From NCBI GenBank assembly GCA_023392635.1, contig JAEVYS010000053.1, positions 1 through 37,652 of the forward strand: 37,652 nucleotides of DNA, given 5' to 3'. The notes under the pieces were generated by a model. The model was given only the letters and a program-made list of their open reading frames with translations, searched no databases and was not told where the DNA came from. This document shows, piece after piece, positions 9,856-16,713 of the stretch. Position 1 is the first letter of the stretch, and each line of letters begins with the position of its first letter. The translations under genes were made by a program, and so were the position numbers. The stretch is from Actinomycetes bacterium (GTDB lineage: Bacteria > Actinomycetota > Actinomycetes > Propionibacteriales > Propionibacteriaceae).

Positions 9856-10341
9856 ATGAAGCACGTCCACACCGTCGCCGTCGGCGCCGCGGCCCTGGCC
9901 ACCGCCGGCGTCCTGTTCGCCACGACCGCCGCCGCCGACCCGACCGAACCGGCACCCACCCCGTCGGTGACCCCCGCGGAAGGACGCACAGCCACCCTCG
10001 GACGGGGGGCCGGGTTCGCGTGGTTCTACGGCGCGCTGACCGACGTGCAACGACAATGCCTGGCCGACGCCCGGCTCCAGCGGCCACAGGGCAGGCTGAC
10101 CGACGAGCAGCGCGCCGACCTCGCGCGACAGGTGCAGGCAGCCCTGGGCGGGTGCGGCGTGGAGCTCCCGCCGCGCGTCGCCGACCGTCCCCGCCTGGGG
10201 TTCGCGTGGGCGTCCCTGACCGCGCAGCAGCAACGCTGCCTGGCCGAGACGAAGCTCACCCGGCCGCTCGGGAGGCTCACCGACGCCCAGCGGGAGGCGG
10301 TGAAGCAGTCTGTCCACGACGCGGTGGCCGCGTGCCGCTGA
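9856..10341 (+). CDS. Secreted protein with two Cys-containing 40-residue repeats
   Basis: A 161-residue protein of no recognised family. Residues 1-28 form a Sec signal peptide (basic start, Ala/Val-rich core, cleavage likely after TTAAA), then a Pro/Thr linker. Residues 53-100 and 115-160 are an internal duplication, each beginning GFAW and containing CLA, RPxGRLTD and a terminal Cys. Over residues 61-100 versus 121-160, 19 of 40 positions are identical without gaps. Cysteines at 68, 100, 128 and 160 sit exactly 32 apart within each repeat, suggesting one disulfide per repeat. ATG 9856 follows a purine-rich AAGGGGGAAG. It is divergent from a two-component system that probably controls it. 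Function unknown. Confidence 0.85.
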   Translation: MKHVHTVAVGAAALATAGVLFATTAAADPTEPAPTPSVTPAEGRTATLGRGAGFAWFYGALTDVQRQCLADARLQRPQGRLTDEQRADLARQVQAALGGCGVELPPRVADRPRLGFAWASLTAQQQRCLAETKLTRPLGRLTDAQREAVKQSVHDAVAACR

Positions 10342-10371
10342 CCGTCAACGGTCCGGGACGCGGGCGTGTGA

Positions 10372-10385
10372 TGAACGCGCTCTCA
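10372..10385. promoter_or_regulatory. LacI-family operator-like palindrome before the first Gfo/Idh gene
   Basis: TGAACGCGCTCTCA keeps five of seven pairs of the consensus-like palindrome TGAGAGCGCTCTCA, with the central CG typical of LacI-family sites. It lies 50 bp upstream of the oxidoreductase ATG. A closer copy lies at 14413. No LacI gene is in the window. Confidence 0.5.
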
Positions 10386-10435
10386 GGGTGTGCACAATTG
10401 CGTAGCACGCTGGCACGCACCACCTGAGGAGTTTC

Positions 10436-11524
10436 ATGCACCACCGTTTCCTGATCGTCGGCTACGGGACGATGGGGCTCGCCCACATCAAGAACCTCAC
10501 CGCGCTCGGGATCGAGGTCGCCGGCATCGTGGACGTCGACCCCGCCGCCAACGAGGAGGCGGCCGCCGCCGGGCTGCACGTGTACGCCGACCTCGCCGAA
10601 GGGCTGGCCGACCCGAGCGTGGACTTCGTCCTCATCTGCACCCCGAACGAGGTGCACTGCCCGATCGCACTGGCCGCCCTTGCCGCCGGCAAGCACGTGA
10701 TCACCGAGAAGCCGGCGATGCTGTGCACGGCGGAGATCGAGCAGGTCGAGGCAGCGGCCCGGGAGGCGGGCCGGCAGTTCATCGTCCACCAGAACCGCCG
10801 CTGGGACGAGGGCTACCTGGTCGTGAAGAAGCTCTACGACGAGCAGGCGCTGGGCGAGGTCACCTTCATCGAGAGTCGCATCGACGGCTCGCGGGGCATC
10901 CCCGGCGACTGGCGCCGCGACGCCACCCGGGGCGGTGGCATGGTGCTCGACTGGGGCGTCCACCTGTTCGACCGGCTGCTGCTGATGGTGCCGGCCCCGG
11001 TGAAGACGGTGTACGGCCGCCTCAGCTACTCCCTCGGGGCGCCGGTCGAGGACGGGTTCACCGCCTGGATCACGTTCGCCAACGGCGTCGAGGCGCAGGT
11101 GGCGTGCACCACCGACAACTACTCCCCGGGGCCGATGTTCCGGCTGACCGGCAAGCGCGGGACGGCCACCGTCGACGACTGGGACCTGAACGGCAGGATC
11201 GTGCGTCGCGTCGACGAGGTCGAGCCGGACGCGACCCCGATCGCCGCCGGGCAGGGAATGACGAAGACCATGGCCCCACGCCTCGTCGACTACAAGGTCG
11301 CCCGGGTCCAGGACAACGTTGAGGTGCTGCCGCTGCCCCGCGTCCCCTCCGACATCAACGACTTCTACCGCAACGCCCTCTCCGCCGCCGAGGGGAAGGC
11401 TGAGAAGGCCATCTCCACCGCGTCCGTGCTGCGCTGCATGCGCGTCCTCGAGGCTGTGAAGGAGTCGCACGCCACCGACAGCGTCATCGACCTGTCCGCG
11501 ACCGACACCTACATCGCCTCCTGA
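10436..11524 (+). CDS. Gfo/Idh/MocA-family oxidoreductase 1
   Basis: A 362-residue NAD(P)-dependent dehydrogenase of a sugar or cyclitol. The Rossmann fold carries GYGTMG at residues 9-14; the family EKP motif is at 91-93 with its catalytic Lys92; GGGMVLDWGVHLFD supplies the catalytic Asp and His. Cytoplasmic. ATG 10436 has GAGGAG a few bases upstream. The gene stands alone on the plus strand and meets the minus-strand TIM-barrel operon tail to tail, but shares a LacI-type operator motif with that operon. The substrate is unknown; 1,5-anhydro, inositol or 3-keto-glycoside chemistry is possible in this superfamily. Confidence 0.9.
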   Translation: MHHRFLIVGYGTMGLAHIKNLTALGIEVAGIVDVDPAANEEAAAAGLHVYADLAEGLADPSVDFVLICTPNEVHCPIALAALAAGKHVITEKPAMLCTAEIEQVEAAAREAGRQFIVHQNRRWDEGYLVVKKLYDEQALGEVTFIESRIDGSRGIPGDWRRDATRGGGMVLDWGVHLFDRLLLMVPAPVKTVYGRLSYSLGAPVEDGFTAWITFANGVEAQVACTTDNYSPGPMFRLTGKRGTATVDDWDLNGRIVRRVDEVEPDATPIAAGQGMTKTMAPRLVDYKVARVQDNVEVLPLPRVPSDINDFYRNALSAAEGKAEKAISTASVLRCMRVLEAVKESHATDSVIDLSATDTYIAS

Positions 11525-11528
11525 CCGC

Positions 11529-11548
11529 ACGGCGTTGCGCTGCGCCGT
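11529..11548. terminator. Short hairpin between convergent genes
   Basis: ACGGCG (11529-11534) pairs with CGCCGT (11543-11548) around an 8-base loop, just after the stop of oxidoreductase 1 and before the convergent TIM-barrel gene end. There is no T-run, so any terminator role is weakly supported. Confidence 0.3.
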
Positions 11549-11590
11549 CCCGGGAGCCGGTGGACCGAGTTGGGAACCGTCCCCAGTGCG

Positions 11591-12517
11591 TCAGACGTCG
11601 CCGATCAGCGGACGGAGGGTGCCGTAGGCGATGCGGAGGCCCTCCACAACCTTCTCGGGGGTGCCGCCCCAGACCGGGTCCTCGTGCTCGACCGAGACCG
11701 TCCCGGTGAAGCCCACCTCGTAGAGGCGGTCGACCACGCGCGTCCAGTCGACCACACCCCGCCCGGGGACGCGGTAGCGCCACCAGCCCATGTGCCAGGG
11801 GTTGTCGCCCTTCATCACGGCGCCGTAGTAGCCGTAGTGGTTGCGGCGGTCGGCGAAGATCTCCACGTCCTTCGCCTGCACGTGGACGATGTACTTCGCG
11901 AACGGCCGCAGCGTCTCCACCGGGTCGATCCCGATCCAGGCCAGGTGCGAGGGGTCCCAGTTGAGGTACAGGCCCAGTTTGTTCGCCATCCACTCCCACA
12001 GCTCGGGCGAGTAGGCGATGTTGCCGGGGTAGCCGTCGGGATGCCAGCCCTCCATCACGCAGTTCTCGATCATCAGCTTCACGCCCCGCTCGCCGGCGTA
12101 GTCGACGAGTTCGGGGAAGATCCGTTCGGCCTCGGCCATGTTGGCCAGCACCGAGGTGCCGGGGTCACGGCCCAGGAAGGTGCCCATGTACGGGACCCCC
12201 AGCGACTGCGCCACGTCGATGCACCGCAACAGGTGCGTGCGGATCTCCTCCCGCCGGTCGAGGTCGCCGGTCAGGTTGTTCTCGTAGTAGCCCAGCGATG
12301 AGATCTCCAGGCCGGTGCGGTCCAGCAGGGCCCTGACCCGGTCGACGTCCGCCCCGCTCCAGGTCGCGACGGGCAGGTGCGGGGCCTCGAAGTCACGGCC
12401 GGGCCGGGCGGGCCACGCCGCGACCTCCAGGCACTGGTAGCCCTGGGCGGACGCGTAGTCGGCCACCCGCTCCAGCGACCACGAGGGCAGGCAAGCGGTG
12501 AAGAATCCGAGCTTCAT
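11591..12517 (-). CDS. Sugar phosphate isomerase/epimerase-like TIM-barrel protein 1
   Basis: A 308-residue AP-endonuclease-2-type TIM barrel (xylose-isomerase-like superfamily). Metal ligands expected for this fold are visible: Glu in LMIENCV, Asp/His in LNWDPSHLAW, His in IVHVQAKD, and Glu in VSVEHED. These enzymes isomerise, epimerise or eliminate keto-sugars using a divalent metal. ATG 12517 follows AAGGAGAGA, a strong ribosome site. Last gene of a three-gene minus-strand operon with oxidoreductase 2 and TIM-barrel protein 2. A perfect 13-bp hairpin separates it from oxidoreductase 2. Substrate not identifiable. Confidence 0.87.
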   Translation of the reverse strand: MKLGFFTACLPSWSLERVADYASAQGYQCLEVAAWPARPGRDFEAPHLPVATWSGADVDRVRALLDRTGLEISSLGYYENNLTGDLDRREEIRTHLLRCIDVAQSLGVPYMGTFLGRDPGTSVLANMAEAERIFPELVDYAGERGVKLMIENCVMEGWHPDGYPGNIAYSPELWEWMANKLGLYLNWDPSHLAWIGIDPVETLRPFAKYIVHVQAKDVEIFADRRNHYGYYGAVMKGDNPWHMGWWRYRVPGRGVVDWTRVVDRLYEVGFTGTVSVEHEDPVWGGTPEKVVEGLRIAYGTLRPLIGDV

Positions 12518-12535
12518 GTCTCTCCTTGGATCGGG

Positions 12536-12569
12536 TGTGGAGGGCGGACGCAGGGTTCCGCCCTCCACA
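12536..12569 (-). other. Perfect 13-bp stem-loop inside the operon
   Basis: TGTGGAGGGCGGA (12536-12548) and TCCGCCCTCCACA (12557-12569) form an uninterrupted inverted repeat with an 8-base loop. It begins three bases after the oxidoreductase 2 stop and ends 18 bases before the TIM-barrel 1 start. No U-run follows in either direction. It more likely stabilises or processes the mRNA, or attenuates it, than terminates it fully. Confidence 0.6.
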
Positions 12570-12572
12570 GTC

Positions 12573-13661
12573 TCAGCGGAGCGTCAGCGGTGTCCAACCG
12601 TCCGGCAGCGGTCGCACCGCTGGGGCTGTCGAGGTGATCCCCACCGTCCGGCCCGACGCGATCGACTCCTCGACCGCCAGCATCACGTCGAGGACGTGGT
12701 AGGCGAGTTCCCCGCTGGCCCGCGGAGCGGTGCCATCGGCGAGCGAGCGGACCAGGTCGACCACTCCGATCCCTCGGCCGTTGCCCGCCTCGTCGACCTC
12801 GAGTTCGGACGCCACCTCGCCGCCGACGTGGGTGCGCACGGTGCCGTCGAAGCGGTTCGGATCAGGCGCGACGATGGTGCCCGCGGTGCCCTGGAACTCC
12901 AGGACGCCGGCGCGGGCCTGCCCCGAGTCGAACGAGTACAGGCACACCGAGGACGCGCCGGAGGCATGCTGAAGCAGGACGTTCGCCGTGGTCGGCACAG
13001 TGACCTCGAAGTCGGTGCCCGCGCGCGGACCGGCCATGATCGTCCGCACGTCGCGCGCCCGGCCGCCGGCCGCGGTCACGGACGTCACCGGGCCCAGACC
13101 CAGGACCAGCGACGTGAAGTAGTACGGGCCGATGTCGAGCACCGGCCCGCCGCCGGTCTGGAACAGGAATTCCGGGTCCGGGTGCCAGCGGTCCGGCCCC
13201 GGCCCCTGCATGATCGCCAACCCTGCCATCGGGCGGCCGATCGCTCCGTCGTGCACCGAGCGCAGGGCTGCCTGCATTCCGGGACCGAGGACGGTGTCCG
13301 GAGCGCAGCACACGACGACGTTGCGTGACGCCGCCTCGTCCAGCAGGGCACGCGCCGCCGCGCGGTCGAGCCCGAGCGGCTTCTCGCTCCAGACGTGCTT
13401 GCCCGCCCGGACGGCCTGCAGGGACACGTCGAGGTGTACCTCCGGCGGGGTGATGTTGACGACGACGGCTACCTCGGGATTGTCGAAGACCACCTCGGCG
13501 CCGCCGTAGGTCTCCACCCCGAACTTCGCCGCCTGGTCGCGGGCACGCTCGACGATGATGTCGTCGATCGCGACCACCGTCACCTCCGGGTAGGTGGTGA
13601 GGTTGGTGAGGTACTGGGTGGAGATGTTCCCCGCGCCGACCAGGCCGATCCCGACCGGCAT
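12573..13661 (-). CDS. Gfo/Idh/MocA-family oxidoreductase 2 (atypical active site)
   Basis: A 362-residue Rossmann protein with GAGNIS at residues 9-14 (third Gly of GxGxxG replaced by Ser) and the SEKPLGL motif holding the family Lys. The usual catalytic segment, DIGxHxxD in its paralogues, reads LDIGPYYFTS, so the expected His is Tyr. The YQNR-like segment of the paralogues is replaced by CCAPDTVLG. It may act on a different substrate or as a non-canonical member. ATG 13661 overlaps the TIM-barrel 2 stop by one base (TGATG); a GTG three bases earlier is an alternative. Middle gene of the operon. Confidence 0.88.
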   Translation of the reverse strand: MPVGIGLVGAGNISTQYLTNLTTYPEVTVVAIDDIIVERARDQAAKFGVETYGGAEVVFDNPEVAVVVNITPPEVHLDVSLQAVRAGKHVWSEKPLGLDRAAARALLDEAASRNVVVCCAPDTVLGPGMQAALRSVHDGAIGRPMAGLAIMQGPGPDRWHPDPEFLFQTGGGPVLDIGPYYFTSLVLGLGPVTSVTAAGGRARDVRTIMAGPRAGTDFEVTVPTTANVLLQHASGASSVCLYSFDSGQARAGVLEFQGTAGTIVAPDPNRFDGTVRTHVGGEVASELEVDEAGNGRGIGVVDLVRSLADGTAPRASGELAYHVLDVMLAVEESIASGRTVGITSTAPAVRPLPDGWTPLTLR

Positions 13662-14392
13662 CACCGCGCCTTGAGGTAGTCGATGCTCTGCCGCACCTCA
13701 TCGATCGGGTCGATGGCCGCGTAGTCGAACTCGACGACCAGGGTGCGGTTGGGCGACACGTCCAGGATGGGCGGCAGGTCGACCAGGCCGGTACCCAGCA
13801 CCACGTTGGCCGCACCACTGCGGGACGGCTGCAGCGGGCCGTCCTTGATGTGCAGGTGGGTGATCCGGTCGCCGTACTGCTCCAGCAGCGCAGGCACGTC
13901 CCGGCCACCGGCGGTGGCCCAGTAGGTGTCCACCTCGAGCCTGGTGCGCTCGTCGAGCAGCGAGACGAAGTAGTCGTAGGCGGGGACGCCGTCGACGTCG
14001 GGGGCGAGGAACTCCCAGTCGTGGTTGTGGTAGCCCAGCGTGATGCCGGCCTCGGCGAACCGGTCGACCAGGGCGTTCAGGCCGTCGGCGAGCTCGGCGA
14101 TGCCGGCCGCGTCCTGCCACTTCTCCGGCTCCCAGAACGGCTGGAACACCGAGCTGACGCCGAGCTTGGTGGCGGCGGCGAGAACCTTGTCAGGATCGGC
14201 GAGCACCCCGGCGTGGGCACTGCCGGCCTTGAGCCCGTGGGACGCCAGCGCCTCCGGGAGCCAGTCGAAGTGCTCGATGCCGAACGGCTCGACCTCGTCC
14301 AGCCCCATGGTGGCCAGGGCGGCCAGGGTGGCCTCGCGGTCGGACTCGAACTGATCCCGCAGGGTGTAAAGCTGGATACTCACTGTGGCCAC
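13661..14392 (-). CDS. Sugar phosphate isomerase/epimerase-like TIM-barrel protein 2
   Basis: A 243-residue TIM barrel of the xylose-isomerase-like superfamily, shorter than its two neighbours in this island. Characteristic segments: SIQLYTLRD at the N-terminus, LGYHNHDWEF, LEVDTYWATAGG (metal Asp), THLHIKDG (metal His) and VVEFDY (metal Glu). The LYTLRD/YHNHxxEF type is common beside Gfo/Idh dehydrogenases in sugar and inositol catabolism. The start is GTG 14392, preceded by AGGAGG four bases away; another GTG nine bases later is possible. First gene of the minus-strand operon, downstream of the LacI-type operator at 14413. Confidence 0.87.
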   Translation of the reverse strand: MATVSIQLYTLRDQFESDREATLAALATMGLDEVEPFGIEHFDWLPEALASHGLKAGSAHAGVLADPDKVLAAATKLGVSSVFQPFWEPEKWQDAAGIAELADGLNALVDRFAEAGITLGYHNHDWEFLAPDVDGVPAYDYFVSLLDERTRLEVDTYWATAGGRDVPALLEQYGDRITHLHIKDGPLQPSRSGAANVVLGTGLVDLPPILDVSPNRTLVVEFDYAAIDPIDEVRQSIDYLKAR

Positions 14393-14412
14393 AATGCCTC
14401 CTGTAGATAGAA

Positions 14413-14426
14413 TGACAGCGCTCTCA
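14413..14426. promoter_or_regulatory. LacI-family operator between divergent sugar operons
   Basis: TGACAGCGCTCTCA is a near-perfect palindrome (six of seven pairs) around a central CG. It lies 20 bp upstream of TIM-barrel 2 and 98 bp upstream of oxidoreductase 3, between the two divergent operons. The match to the site at 10372 suggests one regulator for the set. Confidence 0.65.
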
Positions 14427-14524
14427 CCGTACCGCGATGTTGCGGCTCCAGCGAGGCTTCGCGCCGATTGCTGATCTGCTACCCCCGCGGTATCCGCACA
14501 GCACAAGAAACGACAGGAGAGATT

Positions 14525-15604
14525 GTGAGCAAGTTCCGGGTGGGCATTATCGGAGTCGGCTTCATCGGCACCCTCAAGCACCTCGAAGGCCTGGCGGGCA
14601 ACGCCGACCTGTGCGACGTGGTGGCGATCTGCGACCTCGACCTCAGCCGCGCCGAGAAGGCGAAGGCGAAGTACGGCAGCGCTGACTCCTACGTCACCAC
14701 CGACTACCGGGAGGTGCTGGCGGACGCCAGCATCGACGTGGTCTACGTGTGCACCTGGAACGTCAGCCACTGCGAGATCACCTGCGCCGCGCTCGAGGCC
14801 GGCAAGCACGTGATGTGCGAGAAGCCGATGGCGGTCACGGGCGAGGACGCCCGCAAGATGGTGGAGACCGCGCGGCGCACGGGCAAGAAGCTGACCATCG
14901 GCTACCAGAACCGGCTGCGGCAGGACGCGCAGTTCATCCGCGGTGCGGTGGACGCCGGCGAGCTGGGCGAGATCTACGTGGCCAAGGCGCACGCCGTCCG
15001 CCGTCGCGGCGTCCCGACCTGGGGCGTGTTCACCGACAAGGAGAAGCAGGGCGGCGGCCCGCTGATCGACATCGGCACCCACGCGCTCGACCTGGCCCTG
15101 TGGTACATGGGCAACTACGAGGTCGAATCCGTGACGGGCTCGGTCTACGAGAAGCTGCGCGACAAGCCCGAGGGCAACCCCGGCGGCGGCTGGGACCCGG
15201 CGACCTTCAGCGTGGAGGACTCGGCGTTCGGCTACATCCGCCTGAAGAACGGTGCGACCATCTTCCTCGAGGCCGCGTGGGCCCTGAACGTCAAGGACCC
15301 GCGCGAGGCTGCCGTCACCCTCATCGGCACCGACGGCGGCGCGGAGATCGAGCACCACGGCAAGGGCTACGAGGCCAGCCTCAACAAGGTGCTGGCCGGC
15401 CGCATGGTCGTCTCCGAGCCGAACGCCAGCAGCCCGGGTTCCGAGGGCTTCACCGCCCTCGGCACGGCGGAGACCAAGCAGTGGCTCGAAGCCCTTCGCG
15501 ACGGCACCGACCCGGTCGTGCTGCCCGAGCAGGCCTGCGTCGTCACCGAGATCCTCGAGGCCATCTACGCCTCGTCGGCCTCCGGCGAGCCGGTCCGGTT
15601 CTGA
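14525..15604 (+). CDS. Gfo/Idh/MocA-family oxidoreductase 3
   Basis: A 359-residue NAD(P)-dependent sugar dehydrogenase. It has GVGFIG near residue 10, CEKPMAV with the catalytic Lys, the NRLR segment, and the catalytic Asp/His in GGGPLIDIGTHALDLA. The start is GTG 14525 with GGAGAG upstream; the in-frame extension to 14468 lacks a ribosome site. It is followed after 20 bp by TIM-barrel 3, forming a two-gene operon divergent from the minus-strand set. The dehydrogenase-plus-TIM-barrel pairing recalls levoglucosan and 3-keto-glycoside pathways, but the substrate is not determined. Confidence 0.91.
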   Translation: MSKFRVGIIGVGFIGTLKHLEGLAGNADLCDVVAICDLDLSRAEKAKAKYGSADSYVTTDYREVLADASIDVVYVCTWNVSHCEITCAALEAGKHVMCEKPMAVTGEDARKMVETARRTGKKLTIGYQNRLRQDAQFIRGAVDAGELGEIYVAKAHAVRRRGVPTWGVFTDKEKQGGGPLIDIGTHALDLALWYMGNYEVESVTGSVYEKLRDKPEGNPGGGWDPATFSVEDSAFGYIRLKNGATIFLEAAWALNVKDPREAAVTLIGTDGGAEIEHHGKGYEASLNKVLAGRMVVSEPNASSPGSEGFTALGTAETKQWLEALRDGTDPVVLPEQACVVTEILEAIYASSASGEPVRF

Positions 15605-15624
15605 GCGGCGGGGAGGAGAACGAG

Positions 15625-16644
15625 ATGTCTCGTCCGGTGACGTTGTTCACGGGCCAGTGGGCGGATCTGCCGTTCGAGCAGATGTGCTCCTACGCCTCGG
15701 AGTGGGGCTATGACGGACTGGAGATCGCCTGCTGGGGCGACCACCTGGACGTGTACCGGGCGGCGGAGGACGACGCCTACGTAGCGGAGAAGAAGGCGGT
15801 ACTGGAGAAGTACGGACTCGGGGTCTGGGCCATCTCCAACCACCTCAAGGGCCAGGCGGTCTGTGACGACCCGATCGACTTCCGGCACCGCGACATGGTG
15901 TCGGACCGCGTGTGGGGCGACGGCGATGCCGAGGGGGTCAGGCAGCGGGCGGCGGAGGAGATGAAGCTCACCGCGATCGCGGCCCGCAAGCTCGGGGTGG
16001 ACACCGTGGTGGGGTTCACCGGCTCGAAGATCTGGCCGTACGTGGCGATGTTCCCGCCGGTGCCCGACAGCGTGATCGAGGCCGGCTACACCGACTTCGC
16101 GGACCGGTGGAACCCGATCCTGGACGTGTTCGACAGCGAAGGGGTGAAGTTCGCCCACGAGGTCCACCCCTCGGAGATCGCCTACGACTACTGGTCGACC
16201 GTCCTCACCCTGGACGCGATCAACCACCGGGAGGCGTTCGGCCTGAACTGGGACCCCTCCCACATGATGTGGCAGCAGATCGACCCGGTCGGGTTCCTGG
16301 TCGACTTCGCCGACCGGATCTACCACGTCGACTGCAAGGACACCAAGATGGCGACCGGCAACGGCCGCAACGGGCGCATGGGCTCCCACCTGCCGTGGGC
16401 CGATCCCCGCCGCGGCTGGACCTTCGTGTCCACCGGCAACGGCGACGTCCCCTGGCAGTCCTGCTTCCGCGCCCTCAACGCGATCGGCTACACCGGCCCG
16501 ATCAGCATCGAGTGGGAGGACGCCGGCATGGACCGCCTGCGCGGCGCCAAGGAGGCGCTGGACTACGTCCGCGCCAACCTCTTCGACCCGCCCGCCAGCA
16601 GCTTCGACGCCGCCTTCAGCACCCAGAAGCAGCCGGGCGAGTAG
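15625..16644 (+). CDS. Sugar phosphate isomerase/epimerase-like TIM-barrel protein 3
   Basis: A 339-residue TIM barrel. Metal-site segments: Glu in KFAHEVHPSEIAYD, Asp and His in LNWDPSHMMW, His in IYHVDCKDTK, and Glu in ISIEWEDAG. It is longer than proteins 1 and 2, with an extra GRNGRMGSHLPW loop and a C-terminal tail. ATG 15625 follows GGGGAGGAG, a strong ribosome site. Coupled to oxidoreductase 3 and ended by a strong hairpin at 16663. This subtype is often found with Gfo/Idh dehydrogenases in actinobacterial sugar loci; isomerase, epimerase or beta-elimination activity are all possible. Confidence 0.88.
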   Translation: MSRPVTLFTGQWADLPFEQMCSYASEWGYDGLEIACWGDHLDVYRAAEDDAYVAEKKAVLEKYGLGVWAISNHLKGQAVCDDPIDFRHRDMVSDRVWGDGDAEGVRQRAAEEMKLTAIAARKLGVDTVVGFTGSKIWPYVAMFPPVPDSVIEAGYTDFADRWNPILDVFDSEGVKFAHEVHPSEIAYDYWSTVLTLDAINHREAFGLNWDPSHMMWQQIDPVGFLVDFADRIYHVDCKDTKMATGNGRNGRMGSHLPWADPRRGWTFVSTGNGDVPWQSCFRALNAIGYTGPISIEWEDAGMDRLRGAKEALDYVRANLFDPPASSFDAAFSTQKQPGE

Positions 16645-16662
16645 CCCCGGGAGCAGAAACGG

Positions 16663-16696
16663 CAGGTGCCGGGCCCCTTGCGGGACCCGGCACCTG
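16663..16696. terminator. Strong bidirectional hairpin terminator
   Basis: CAGGTGCCGGG (16663-16673) pairs perfectly with CCCGGCACCTG (16686-16696). Three more inner pairs follow after one mismatch, and the loop is TTGC. TTGTCTG follows on the plus strand and CCGTTTCTG on the minus strand. It sits between the convergent ends of TIM-barrel 3 and chvE and can serve both. Confidence 0.85.
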
Positions 16697-16713
16697 TTGT
16701 CTGTGCGAGACGA

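Noticed and set aside
12536..12569. Calling the perfect hairpin a Rho-independent terminator
   Set aside because: No T-run on either side, and an operon gene with a strong ribosome site follows 18 bases later; listed instead as an intercistronic stem-loop.
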